Assembly (NCBI GenBank): GCA_029259875.1
Contig: JAJDEK010000185.1
Span: 1 to 12,061, forward strand
Origin: Planctomycetaceae bacterium
GTDB lineage: Bacteria > Planctomycetota > Planctomycetia > Planctomycetales > Planctomycetaceae
Length of the DNA stretch: 12,061 nucleotides
Reading direction: 5' to 3'
Shown here piece after piece: positions 1-7,553 of this stretch. Position 1 is the stretch's first letter, and every line of letters begins with the position of its first letter. The notes under the pieces were generated by a model that saw only the letters and a program-made list of their open reading frames with translations, did not search any database and was not told the DNA's origin. Position numbers and translations under genes: made by a program.

Positions 1-107
1 ACTTGGAAAAGTTGGGAGTGAAGCTATCGAAGCTCTCAGATCAACAAGCAGAGTATCTGGGAATTCCAGTCGAAGGTCCTTACAAGCCAGAATACTATCG
101 CTATTAA
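1..107 (+). CDS. ahcY: S-adenosylhomocysteine hydrolase, C-terminal end (partial)
   Basis: Only the last 34 codons are present; the frame is open from the left edge and stops at TAA 105-107. The translation begins [20 protein letters not shown] and ends [10 protein letters not shown], which matches the conserved C-terminus of adenosylhomocysteinase, whose final KPxxYRY segment carries the lysine and tyrosine that reach into the NAD site of the partner subunit. The enzyme reversibly splits S-adenosylhomocysteine into adenosine and homocysteine in the cytoplasm, relieving product inhibition of methyltransferases. A strong hairpin terminator follows 35 bp downstream, so this transcript probably ends before the next gene. 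The identification rests on the tail alone, but that tail is highly characteristic. Confidence 0.88.
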   Translation, partial: LEKLGVKLSKLSDQQAEYLGIPVEGPYKPEYYRY

Positions 108-142
108 AAAGCGATCGAATTCTGAAATTGATTGCATAAATT

Positions 143-183
143 CCCTCCGAATCACCGACGATGTGATTCGGAGGGTTTATTTT
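143..183 (+). terminator. Intrinsic terminator of ahcY
   Basis: A perfect 13-bp stem (143-155 with 163-175, CCCTCCGAATCAC / GTGATTCGGAGGG) closes a 7-base loop and is followed by the T-rich run TTTATTTT. It lies just after the ahcY stop and points the same way. Confidence 0.9.
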
Positions 184-202
184 ACTGCCATTCCGAGTTT
201 GA

Positions 203-231
203 TTGTTTCCTGAAGAACAAATTTTTATAAT
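203..231 (+). promoter_or_regulatory. Candidate sigma-70 promoter for the Tat TIM-barrel gene
   Basis: TTGTTT at 203-208 and a perfect TATAAT at 226-231 are 17 bp apart. Transcription would start near 238, giving a leader of about 65 nt before ATG 303. An inverted repeat, TTCCTGAA (207-214) and TTCAGGAA (231-238), overlaps both hexamers and could be an operator. This is prediction from consensus only. Confidence 0.5.
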
Positions 232-302
232 TCAGGAATTGTTTTGATGCGAGAATACATCCTGCTAAAACCATTTCATCACAAACAGAGAAAGCCCCTT
301 TC

Positions 303-1316
303 ATGACTCAATCTTCTTCCCGCCGGGACTTCTTAAAACAGACGACGGCATTTTCTGCCGGACTGGCATTCTCCAGCTGGGCAGATTCCGCCTTTGCAAC
401 AGCTGCATTGAATCAGTCATTGTTCGAAATTTCTTTGGCGCAATGGTCTCTGCACCGTGCTCTCAGAAGCGGTAAAATGAACAACCTGGATTTTGCTAAA
501 GTGACTAAGGAAGAATTTGGTATCTCAGCCGTCGAGTACGTGAATCAATTCTTCAAAGACAAAGCCAAGGATGCAAAATATCTCGCCGAGATGAATCAGC
601 GCGCATCAGACGCGGGCGTAAAAAATCTGTTGATTATGATTGATGGAGAAGGGGCATTGGGTGATCCCGATGCCAAAAAGCGGACTCAGGCGATTCAAAA
701 TCACCATCAATGGGTGAAAGCCGCTAAAACACTAGGCTGTCATTCGATTCGAGTGAATGCACGCAGCAATGGTAGCTTTGAAGAACAACAAAAACTAGCC
801 GCCGACGGATTACGTTGCCTGACTGAGTTTGCCACGCAATATGACATTAACGTTCTCGTGGAGAACCATGGTGGCCTGTCTTCAAACGGTGCCTGGTTGG
901 CGGGAGTCATGAAAATGGTCAATCTTCCCAACTGTGGAACACTTCCCGATTTTGGAAATTTTGTGATCAATCGCAAAACTGGCGAAGAATATGACCGCTA
1001 TAAAGGGGTCAAAGAACTCATGCCTTATGCCAAAGCCGTCAGTGCGAAAACACATGACTTTGACAAAGAAGGAAACGAAACCAAAACCGATTACGTGAAG
1101 ATGATGAAAATCGTACTCGATGCTGGTTATCGTGGATATGTCGGCATTGAATATGAAGGTGGAAAGCTTGGCGAACACGCGGGTATCAAAGCCAGCAAAA
1201 AGTTGTTAGTAAAAGTTCGCGAAGAACTGACGCCTGAATATGAAATTTGCTGCCCGTCAAATCAGAGAGGGCGCCATATAGGTCGTTTGTTTCGCAATCG
1301 TCGCTTTAGAAGATAA
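303..1316 (+). CDS. Tat-exported sugar phosphate isomerase/epimerase-like TIM-barrel protein
   Basis: The N-terminus carries a twin-arginine signal (S6-R7-R8-D9-F10-L11-K12, then a hydrophobic stretch and a probable cut after the AFA near residue 32), so the folded protein should be exported by Tat. The rest resembles the AP-endonuclease-2/xylose-isomerase-like TIM barrel family. Likely metal ligands or catalytic residues are E187 in VENHG, D216 in LPDFGN, H251 in KTHDF and E283 in GIEYEG. Planctomycetes hold many such exported paralogues, usually of unknown substrate; isomerisation or epimerisation of a sugar is inferred. Family members usually end soon after the final helix (here [11 protein letters not shown], to about residue 309). 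This one continues for 28 residues, with 8 arginines in the last 18, which looks like a lost stop or a frameshift. The gene has its own promoter and a terminator on the 3' side. Confidence 0.85.
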   Translation: MTQSSSRRDFLKQTTAFSAGLAFSSWADSAFATAALNQSLFEISLAQWSLHRALRSGKMNNLDFAKVTKEEFGISAVEYVNQFFKDKAKDAKYLAEMNQRASDAGVKNLLIMIDGEGALGDPDAKKRTQAIQNHHQWVKAAKTLGCHSIRVNARSNGSFEEQQKLAADGLRCLTEFATQYDINVLVENHGGLSSNGAWLAGVMKMVNLPNCGTLPDFGNFVINRKTGEEYDRYKGVKELMPYAKAVSAKTHDFDKEGNETKTDYVKMMKIVLDAGYRGYVGIEYEGGKLGEHAGIKASKKLLVKVREELTPEYEICCPSNQRGRHIGRLFRNRRFRR

Positions 1317-1353
1317 GAGACGGTCCGAATTGGATCGCATTGATTGAAAATAA

Positions 1354-1392
1354 AAAAACGCCCCATCGTTTCACAAACGATGGGGCGTTTTT
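1354..1392. terminator. Bidirectional terminator between convergent genes
   Basis: AAAAACGCCCCATCGTTT (1354-1371) pairs perfectly with 1375-1392 around a 3-base loop. With A-runs on one side and T-runs on the other, it can act on both the upstream plus-strand TIM-barrel gene and the minus-strand desaturase, which converge here. Confidence 0.92.
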
Positions 1393-1413
1393 GTTGCTTT
1401 TATTTTTTAATGA

Positions 1414-2457
1414 CTAAGCCCGATGTGGTTTCGCGGTATCGCGATCAGAAAGAATCTCTCTGGCTACATCTGTAACAAAGTTGTCTGCACCTAACCATTT
1501 TTCTTTTTTCGGAGCCGGGGCTCCGGCATTCATACCCACACCTGGATTCCAGAGTGCAGGCAAAGTATGTTTGATGGCAGACATGTATGTGGTGAAAACG
1601 GGATATTTCGTATCTGGATTGTCTTCCTGATAAGAATCCATCTTCTCGACAAGTTTATTGTGAGCAATCTTTGGATGTCGATGATGAGGGCCATGCACGA
1701 AAATGTCGAAATTGATATAGGTACAAATACGGGTAATCAGGTTGGAACCGATGACGGTTCGTGTTCCCAGCAAAGGATCATAGCTTTGCATACCCAAGTG
1801 TTCTGTAAATTTTCGAAATGTCTGAATGATGCTGGCAATCCAATGCGGAATAATCCAAGCTACGAGAAATGGCATCCAAAGAGAATACCAGGCAATCGTT
1901 CCCAGAATCAACGCCCAGACTCCCGCCATGACTGCGTATTCAATCCGCATCGCTTTCATGATTTCTGGTTTTTTCACAGGTGTGTTTCTACTGAAACATA
2001 ATCGGCTGTAAACTAAGGGTGAAGTAATAAACCCGAATGGGATCTCCATCCAACAAAAAATACGACGGAACTTTAATGAAGTCGTAGGGTCAGAATACGG
2101 CCACAACTCCCAGTCGCCGGGCTTGTTCAAGTAAGCATGATGACGAATGTGGGCTTCTCGGTAAGCGGTATAAGAGACAAATAGCATGGTGCCAATGGCA
2201 CGTCCCAACCAAATACTAACCCAACGTTTTCCACAAATTCCTTGATGAGACGTTTCATGAAAACAGCTCGACCAGCAAAACATGCTATAAGCGGCAATGA
2301 GCGTAAGCCCGAGCTGAAAATACCAGGCGCTGGAAGGCCACTGAAAGGCCAGGGCTAAAATTGCCGCTGTACCAAATGGCGAATGCAAAAAACGAGGTGT
2401 CGTCGACTTTGTTTCGAGATCAGTGATCTCTTTGACGGTAAATTGGGTAACTGACAT
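1414..2457 (-). CDS. Membrane fatty acid desaturase family protein
   Basis: The protein is 347 residues with several hydrophobic segments (about 27-60, 81-98, 172-212) and the histidine clusters that bind the di-iron centre of membrane desaturases and hydroxylases: HETSH at 67-71, HIRHH at 103-107, and HGPHHRH at 255-261, with a further histidine at 220 in EHLG. These enzymes use oxygen and reduced electron carriers to desaturate or hydroxylate acyl chains, or carotenoids in some branches; the substrate cannot be told from sequence. The start is supported by a perfect AGGAGG eight bases before the ATG. The C-terminal ~45 residues (A/P/K-rich) look like a flexible tail. No ferredoxin or reductase partner is adjacent. 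It shares the terminator at 1354-1392 with the convergent gene. Confidence 0.85.
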   Translation of the reverse strand: MSVTQFTVKEITDLETKSTTPRFLHSPFGTAAILALAFQWPSSAWYFQLGLTLIAAYSMFCWSSCFHETSHQGICGKRWVSIWLGRAIGTMLFVSYTAYREAHIRHHAYLNKPGDWELWPYSDPTTSLKFRRIFCWMEIPFGFITSPLVYSRLCFSRNTPVKKPEIMKAMRIEYAVMAGVWALILGTIAWYSLWMPFLVAWIIPHWIASIIQTFRKFTEHLGMQSYDPLLGTRTVIGSNLITRICTYINFDIFVHGPHHRHPKIAHNKLVEKMDSYQEDNPDTKYPVFTTYMSAIKHTLPALWNPGVGMNAGAPAPKKEKWLGADNFVTDVAREILSDRDTAKPHRA

Positions 2458-2579
2458 GGCACGTACCTCCTGGTTGTGCTCAAACTTTCAAAACTATGCG
2501 TTAAAATACGTATCGGAAAGATGAGCCTATGTTTCATCAGGGGAAATGCAACATTTTGCCTGGTTCACATTGAGTTTTG

Positions 2580-2664
2580 GCATAATTGAGTTACTTCACT
2601 CAAACTTCCCGACAATACTAAAGTAAGTCGGTAAAGGAGTGATGCATAATTGAAACACTCAAAC
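2580..2664. repeat. Imperfect direct repeat, two copies
   Basis: Copy one (2580-2605) and copy two (2644-2664) share the 10-mer GCATAATTGA and the 9-mer CACTCAAAC, separated by 7 bases in the first and 2 in the second. The copies start 64 bp apart, upstream of the desaturase. A duplicated regulator-binding site is the simplest reading, but it is unproven. Confidence 0.55.
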
Positions 2665-2749
2665 AAGACAGATAATTCACAGAGCGCACGGCGAGATTGA
2701 TGATTATGCCAATCCCAACGATTGCAATACCGAAATGATAATGTGACAT
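2618..2749 (-). CDS. Possible small membrane peptide, 43 residues
   Basis: An ATG frame begins 38 bp past the sulfatase stop on the same strand and ends in TAG. The N-terminal half is strongly hydrophobic (MSHYHFGIAIVGIGIIINLA) and would make one membrane helix; the C-terminal half (ending HHSFTDLL) is polar. No clear Shine-Dalgarno precedes it; translation from the sulfatase message would be the easiest route. The 3' end overlaps one copy of the direct repeat, which argues that part of the frame is regulatory DNA. I do not recognise it as a family. It may be a chance open frame. Confidence 0.22.
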   Translation of the reverse strand: MSHYHFGIAIVGIGIIINLAVRSVNYLSCLSVSIMHHSFTDLL

Positions 2750-2787
2750 GCTTCAGATACGAAGGATTGATCCCACGCCGAAGGTCC

Positions 2788-4266
2788 TCACTTTTGGGAT
2801 GGCAAATAGAGCGATGACTCGGGGAATAATTTCTTGGTCATCAGTATTGTCTTTGATTTGCCACCATGCCAGATATCCCATTGGGGATCGGCGTATTTCG
2901 TAAAGAACCGGTCCATTCTCTGTTTGAGTTCTTTGCGAGTCTTACTGAAATCAGAGTTCTCAATCAAATTCTTTCGTTCCCCTGAATCTTGAGTCAGATG
3001 ATAAAGCTCATTGGGGCTTTCCCGAAAACGTTCGATGTATTTCCAGTCTTTCGTGCGGATGGCGCGCACATTTTCAAATTCATAAAAAACGACTTCTGAC
3101 CAGGGAATCTGTTCGCCTTTCAATACTGGAGCAAAATTTCGACCGGGGGTTGCAGGCCGAGCGGGAATTTTGTCTTGCATTCCCAAATAGCTCAGTAAAG
3201 TGGGATAAACATCATAATTTGCGACCATCATATCTTGTCGGACTCCCGACGCAATTTTCCCCGGCTGAGAAAAAATGAGCGGGATACTGATCGTCCAGTC
3301 AAAAGCTGTTAGCGGTCTGGTATGATCGCCCATTCCCCAATAGCCACTATGGCCACCGGCTAATCCCTGGTCTGCTGTGAAAATAACCAAGGTATTCTCA
3401 CGTAGCCCCAGGTCTTTTAGAGTCTGCATGATTTGACCCACACCATCGTCAACGGCAGAAACTTCAGCCGCATATTTGCGAATGATGCCTAAATCACCAA
3501 TCCAGTCACCATAATTAAAGTTCCAGGGCTGTGCTTTCTCTCGAGGAAAGGAAGGGAACGTCATCTTTTCATACGCTTCCTTAAACCGATTTTTGATGGG
3601 CTCTTTCATAGCAGAACCCAAACCATAAGGGCCATTGTAAGTCAGAAATAGAAAGAATGGTTTGTCCTGGTTTTGTTTGATGAATTTGATTCCATGCTGT
3701 GTCCATAGATCTGTAAGATAAGTCGGTTCATCACGAATTTTCTCGTGCTCGATTACTTTCTGATTATAAAAACCCGAGCTGGCACCATGCGGTTTCGTTA
3801 TCCAGTAGGAAAATCCTTCCTGCGGATAAAGGTTGTCTCCCAGATGCCATTTTCCTGAGAGACCACAAACATAGCCTGCATCATGCAGTACCTGAGGGAT
3901 CGACTGAAACTCTTCCAGCGTATTAAATGCATCAGGCCCGGTTTGAATGCGAGGTCTGAGATAACAGTGCACCCCATGCTGACAGGGCATCAATCCTGTG
4001 AGAAACGTAGCTCTGGTTGGAGAACAAACGGCATTGTTAGCAAACGCTCGTGTGAATAAAGTTCCTTTTTTTGCCAGACGATCAATGTGTGGTGTTTTAA
4101 TATCCTGGTTTCCATAACAACCCAAGGTCCATTCGCCATGATTATCAGTCATGATAATCACGACATTGGGTTGCTTCTGCTCCGCAGCTGAAAGCAAAGC
4201 TATTCCAGAGAAACCGAAAAGCGAAACCAGGTAACAACAAAAAATCACTGAAATCACCTGACGCAT
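2788..4266 (-). CDS. Secreted type I (formylglycine-dependent) sulfatase
   Basis: This 492-residue protein starts with a Sec signal peptide (hydrophobic core about 4-26, cleavage probably near SAA at 26-28) followed by an arylsulfatase-type catalytic domain. The signature C81-S-P-T-R85 supplies the cysteine that is oxidised to formylglycine, continuing into ATFLTG. The metal/sulfate site includes D41-N42, K139 and H141 in GKWHLG, and D299-Q300 in TADQG. N42 and Q300 replace the commoner D and N, as in some sulfatase subfamilies. The C-terminal subdomain (about 395-465) has the usual RAIRTKDWKYI strand and LYHLTQD pattern. It would hydrolyse sulfate esters, probably of sulfated polysaccharides, outside the cytoplasm; the substrate is inferred. 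An AAGGA Shine-Dalgarno sits seven bases before the ATG. No formylglycine-generating enzyme is in the window. Confidence 0.93.
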   Translation of the reverse strand: MRQVISVIFCCYLVSLFGFSGIALLSAAEQKQPNVVIIMTDNHGEWTLGCYGNQDIKTPHIDRLAKKGTLFTRAFANNAVCSPTRATFLTGLMPCQHGVHCYLRPRIQTGPDAFNTLEEFQSIPQVLHDAGYVCGLSGKWHLGDNLYPQEGFSYWITKPHGASSGFYNQKVIEHEKIRDEPTYLTDLWTQHGIKFIKQNQDKPFFLFLTYNGPYGLGSAMKEPIKNRFKEAYEKMTFPSFPREKAQPWNFNYGDWIGDLGIIRKYAAEVSAVDDGVGQIMQTLKDLGLRENTLVIFTADQGLAGGHSGYWGMGDHTRPLTAFDWTISIPLIFSQPGKIASGVRQDMMVANYDVYPTLLSYLGMQDKIPARPATPGRNFAPVLKGEQIPWSEVVFYEFENVRAIRTKDWKYIERFRESPNELYHLTQDSGERKNLIENSDFSKTRKELKQRMDRFFTKYADPQWDIWHGGKSKTILMTKKLFPESSLYLPSQK

Positions 4267-4290
4267 GGCAAAGTCCTTCCGGAATTTAAA

Positions 4291-4319
4291 TTATGATTGT
4301 GACAAACGCTTTATCATAA
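4291..4319. promoter_or_regulatory. Inverted repeat upstream of the sulfatase
   Basis: TTATGAT (4291-4297) and ATCATAA (4313-4319) form a dyad with a 15-base spacer, 25-53 bp before the sulfatase start. The position fits an operator, but the arms are short and AT-rich, so chance is possible. Confidence 0.25.
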
Positions 4320-4427
4320 GATGCAGCATCAGAGCGACTTTTTCAAGCTGTTCATTTCTTCGGATAGTAGATTTTTCAAATGGTACTTGAATCTGAGATC
4401 TATGAACCAGAATTGAATGATTCTAAC

Positions 4428-4661
4428 TCAATAGTGCGGTGGTTTTTCCTGATAAGAATCAGGGCTTTCATCTTCATTCTCTAACATTCCAATGCGAGAA
4501 TCCAATTGTTTCATCGATTTCGCAATGACATCTACGACTTTGCCTTGTTGCAGGACTGCTTCATTTAGCTGTTCAACATTATGTTGGATATGCATTAACA
4601 CAGACTCAAGTTCATTGAGGCGAGATAATAATTCTTCCACCTTGGATGTTTGATCATTCAT
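4428..4661 (-). CDS. slyX: SlyX family small coiled-coil protein
   Basis: This 77-residue protein is almost all heptad-like helix from residue 5 to about 62 (leucine/isoleucine/valine spacing through LNELESVL and VLQQGKVVDVIAKSM), followed by an acidic linker and the terminal KPPHY. A short coiled coil ending in PPHY is the hallmark of SlyX proteins, usually about 70 residues. Their function is unknown; the name comes from a neighbour of slyD in E. coli, and no slyD is here. The protein is probably cytoplasmic, as no signal or membrane segment is present. A GAAAGG lies about 13 bases before the ATG, rather far for a ribosome site. The sulfatase follows 161 bp downstream on the same strand, and the esterase is divergent from it. 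Confidence 0.8.
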   Translation of the reverse strand: MNDQTSKVEELLSRLNELESVLMHIQHNVEQLNEAVLQQGKVVDVIAKSMKQLDSRIGMLENEDESPDSYQEKPPHY

Positions 4662-4776
4662 TTTAGAAAGTGCCTTTCGCTTAAGCTACTTTTTTATGGT
4701 GCATCTTGGTTATGAATCATATAGAATTTTAGTTGACTTGTGATACTCATTAAAACAACCTGAGGCTAGACTCCAT

Positions 4777-6291
4777 ATGATTCAGCGATTTCGATTTTGC
4801 TTGTTTACTCTTTTTTCAATGTTTACATTCTTTCTCATTGTCTTAACGGAGTTGCATGCTTCTGAAAATGCGTTTCAGGTCCGATTTACCGAATCAATTC
4901 ATAATCAACCTTTCACGGGACGCGTTTATTTGATTTTTACGCAATCTCACCGGGAACCTCGTACGGGCCCATCCTGGTTTCAACCGGAATCATTCATTGC
5001 TCAGGACGTAGTCAACTGGAAGCCTGGAGAAATTCTGGAGATCGCGCCCCAATCGAAGAACCTACTCTCATTTCCAAAACCATTTTCCGAGATGAATCTT
5101 GATAATTACCGTGCACAAGCCGTGGCGCGCTTTAATTCGAATGAACCAAAAATAGGCACCGCGCCCGGAAATGGATTCAGTCAGGTGATTGCTGTCCCCA
5201 AATATGCCGGTCTGAAACTGCCACTTTTGACAATCGATAAACTTGTTTCTGAAAAAACATTCAAAGATACCCACTGGAGTAAGCTCTTTAAAATTCGCTC
5301 TGCATTATTATCGGAATTCCATGGTCAGGACACCTATTTCGAAGCCACCGTGCTTTTGCCGCAGAGTTACTATCAGCAGGATCAACGAAAGTACCCCGTC
5401 ATTTTTTCGATTCCCGGCTTTGGTGGTGATCATTTTCGCGGACGTAGAAACTCACCTATTTCTGAACAGAATGAAGGAAATGTAGAATTTATTCGTGTCG
5501 TTCTGAATCCTCAATGTCGTTGGGGGCATCATGTTTTCGCGGACTCGGCCAACAATGGACCAGTGGGTGAAGCCTTCACCACTGAATTTCTATCGGAACT
5601 CGAAAAAACCTATCGAGCGATCCCACACCAACGCGCCCGTTTTTTAACGGGACATTCTTCGGGTGGCTGGTCTTCACTCTGGTTACAAGTGACATATCCG
5701 GAGGTATTTGGAGGTACCTGGAGTACGGCTCCCGATCCGGTTGATTTTAGAAACTTTCAACAAATCAACATCTATGATCGTTTAAGCAATATGTACCGCG
5801 ATGCGTTAAATCAAGCCAGACCTATTGCCCGCACGGGACGGAAACCGATGTTATGGTATGAGCCATTTTCCAAAATGGAACATGTGTTGGGACATGGTGG
5901 TCAACTGCGAAGTTTTGAAGCCGTGTTTAGCCCTCGTGGAAAAGATGGTACGCCACTGAAATTATATGATCGAGAAACCGGAATCATTAACCCCGAAGTG
6001 GCTGAAACCTGGAAAGCTTATGACATTCGTCTGATCATTGAAACAAACTGGAAAACACTGTCTCCACAACTTGCTGGAAAAATTCATATTTTTATGGGGG
6101 AACTTGATACCTTTTACCTGGAGGGAGCGACCATTTTGCTCAAACAATCGCTGACTCAATTAGACAGCGAGGCTGTTATAGAAATTCATCCTGAGAAAAA
6201 TCATTCCTCACTTTTATCCAAGGAATTGATGCTAAGAATTCGTAAAGAGATGGTCCAAGCGTTTCTGGCCCATCAGCATGAAATCAAATGA
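4777..6291 (+). CDS. Exported alpha/beta-hydrolase (putative esterase)
   Basis: The protein has 504 residues. Residues 1-28 form a Sec signal peptide with a long hydrophobic core, probably cut near LHA-S. Residues 30-145 resemble a beta-rich N-terminal domain that precedes the hydrolase in planctomycete homologues. The catalytic part starts near 170. It has an oxyanion-side GFGGDHF (214-220), the nucleophile elbow G292-H-S294-S-G296-G, a likely acid D444 in GELDTFY, and a likely histidine H476 in KNHSS, in the order expected of esterase D/feruloyl-esterase-like folds. It probably cleaves an ester on a carbohydrate or other exported substrate; this is inferred. The start follows a TGAGG about 11 bases upstream. 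It converges on the ThiF-like gene with 47 bp between stops and no obvious hairpin there. Confidence 0.82.
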   Translation: MIQRFRFCLFTLFSMFTFFLIVLTELHASENAFQVRFTESIHNQPFTGRVYLIFTQSHREPRTGPSWFQPESFIAQDVVNWKPGEILEIAPQSKNLLSFPKPFSEMNLDNYRAQAVARFNSNEPKIGTAPGNGFSQVIAVPKYAGLKLPLLTIDKLVSEKTFKDTHWSKLFKIRSALLSEFHGQDTYFEATVLLPQSYYQQDQRKYPVIFSIPGFGGDHFRGRRNSPISEQNEGNVEFIRVVLNPQCRWGHHVFADSANNGPVGEAFTTEFLSELEKTYRAIPHQRARFLTGHSSGGWSSLWLQVTYPEVFGGTWSTAPDPVDFRNFQQINIYDRLSNMYRDALNQARPIARTGRKPMLWYEPFSKMEHVLGHGGQLRSFEAVFSPRGKDGTPLKLYDRETGIINPEVAETWKAYDIRLIIETNWKTLSPQLAGKIHIFMGELDTFYLEGATILLKQSLTQLDSEAVIEIHPEKNHSSLLSKELMLRIRKEMVQAFLAHQHEIK

Positions 6292-6338
6292 CTTGCTGAA
6301 ACGAATTCTTTACAGGGACTCCTCTTTTTCTGTCTCAT

Positions 6339-7379
6339 TTAACTGCCGATGTATCGTGCATAGATTGTTTTGGCTGCAGAAGGATCATCGGTGCCTTTGA
6401 TAATAGCACGCCCATCTCGAAACAGGCTGATTTCATAATCCGGATTTTTCAGATTCAGTCTAAGCAGATAGGCATTATAGTCTACTACACCCGAATGCTT
6501 GAGCTTTTCAGCCAAATCTTCAAATGAGATGCGGCCTTTCTCGGCAGGAGAAACCTGGACGGCGTTTCTGCCACATAATTGTGTGGTACGTGAACCTTGT
6601 TCTCCTTTCAGCCAGATCCGTTCTCCCTGATGGCAGGCTTTGCAGCCTGCTTTCTCTCTAAGGTCGGCAACACTCATTTGCCGAAATGATCCGTCCCACA
6701 CATCCACGACCGTGAGGACTGGCTTGATCAGATCCACATGCCCTGAAAGAATTTTTATGGCATCGATGGCTTCTAATGAAGCAATCACGTTCACCGTGGG
6801 TCCTAAAATTCCCGCTGTATCACAGGTTTCTGTAGTACCTGGTTCCGGTGCCGAATCGATTAAACACCGCAAACACGCGGACTGGCCAGGTAAAATCGTC
6901 ATCGTCTGACCGGTGCTACCGATACACCCACAGTAAATCCAGGGAATTCCGAGTTCCAGTGAAACATCGTTAATCAGGTAGCGTACTTCAAAGTTATCGG
7001 TACCATCCAGAATCAAATCCACTCCCTCAGCGAGCGCTAAAATATTGGTATGATCAATATCTTCCACAATGGGCTCGATCTGGACTTCGCTGTTGATTTT
7101 TTTCAGCTTCTCGGCGGCGGCAATGGCTTTGGGAAGCTTGGCTGCTACATCGGTTTCATCAAACAGGACTTGCCTCTGCAGATTACTCAATTCGACAAAA
7201 TCCCGATCAACGATTTTCAGATGACCAACACCTGCTCTCACCAAAGTATCCGCCAATACTGTTCCCAGCGCGCCACACCCACACAATAACACGCGGCTCT
7301 GCATCAAGGATGCTTGGCCTGCTTCGCCAAGTTCTGCAAATAACACTTGTCGACTGTAACGTTCCAATTCCGGTTTCAT
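6339..7379 (-). CDS. ThiF/MoeB-type adenylyltransferase (E1-like)
   Basis: This 346-residue cytoplasmic protein has the full E1-like layout. It includes the starting RYSRQ motif (7-11), the nucleotide loop GCGALG (34-39), D58-R-D60 and SNLQRQ (65-70), DGTDNF (125-130), a zinc pair C169-L-R-C172 with C246-K-A-C249, and a probable catalytic cysteine C186 in ETCDTAG. After residue 265 there is an extra domain opening CGRNAVQV, seen in some ThiF/MoeB relatives, instead of a rhodanese domain. Such enzymes adenylate the C-terminal glycine of a ThiS- or MoaD-like carrier with ATP, priming it for sulfur transfer in thiamine or molybdopterin synthesis. No carrier gene is adjacent, so I cannot choose between the two pathways. 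A candidate promoter lies upstream; the Shine-Dalgarno (AGGCGA) is weak. Confidence 0.88.
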   Translation of the reverse strand: MKPELERYSRQVLFAELGEAGQASLMQSRVLLCGCGALGTVLADTLVRAGVGHLKIVDRDFVELSNLQRQVLFDETDVAAKLPKAIAAAEKLKKINSEVQIEPIVEDIDHTNILALAEGVDLILDGTDNFEVRYLINDVSLELGIPWIYCGCIGSTGQTMTILPGQSACLRCLIDSAPEPGTTETCDTAGILGPTVNVIASLEAIDAIKILSGHVDLIKPVLTVVDVWDGSFRQMSVADLREKAGCKACHQGERIWLKGEQGSRTTQLCGRNAVQVSPAEKGRISFEDLAEKLKHSGVVDYNAYLLRLNLKNPDYEISLFRDGRAIIKGTDDPSAAKTIYARYIGS

Positions 7380-7424
7380 TTTGTTGATCGCCTGTTTCTG
7401 TTTGGTGAATTACCTTGGACATCC

Positions 7425-7453
7425 ATTTTAGCATCCAAGTACCGTGATAACAA
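7425..7453 (-). promoter_or_regulatory. Candidate promoter of the ThiF-like gene
   Basis: Read on the minus strand, TTGTTA (7448-7453) and TAAAAT (7425-7430) are 17 bp apart. They lie 46 bp before the ATG at 7379 and downstream of the previous gene's terminator. Matches are 4/6 and 5/6 to sigma-70 consensus. Confidence 0.45.
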
Positions 7454-7489
7454 AGATCAACACATAGAACCTGTCAGATCCATCAAACC

Positions 7490-7520
7490 AAAAAGGCCCT
7501 GATGTTGAAACATCAGGGCC
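7490..7520 (-). terminator. Terminator of the zinc-ribbon membrane protein gene
   Basis: GGCCCTGATGT (7495-7505) pairs with ACATCAGGGCC (7510-7520) around a 4-base loop. On the minus strand the stem is followed by TTTTT. It sits 34 bp past the stop at 7554 and ends that transcript. Confidence 0.9.
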
Positions 7521-7553
7521 ATACTCAATATTCACTCAGATCAGTAATCACAA

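Larger units (their letters stand above)
2458..2787. other. 330-bp intergenic region upstream of the desaturase
   Basis: This stretch separates the sulfatase stop from the desaturase start, both on the minus strand. It holds the desaturase Shine-Dalgarno, an imperfect duplicated element, an interrupted hairpin (TCACTC 2596-2601 with GAGTGA 2637-2642, and CCGAC 2609-2613 with GTCGG 2627-2631), and a possible 43-codon membrane peptide. I see no convincing intrinsic terminator for the sulfatase and no strong promoter for the desaturase. Confidence 0.6.

Noticed and set aside
882..1178. 98-codon minus-strand frame inside the TIM-barrel gene
   Set aside because: It is antisense to a well-supported coding region; its phenylalanine/isoleucine-rich composition is what reversed codons give.
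1567..2001. 144-codon plus-strand frame inside the desaturase
   Set aside because: It is antisense to the desaturase and carries histidine and cysteine clusters only as a mirror of that gene; no ribosome site.
6292..6338. Terminator sought between the convergent esterase and ThiF-like genes
   Set aside because: There is a T-run but no credible stem, so none is called.
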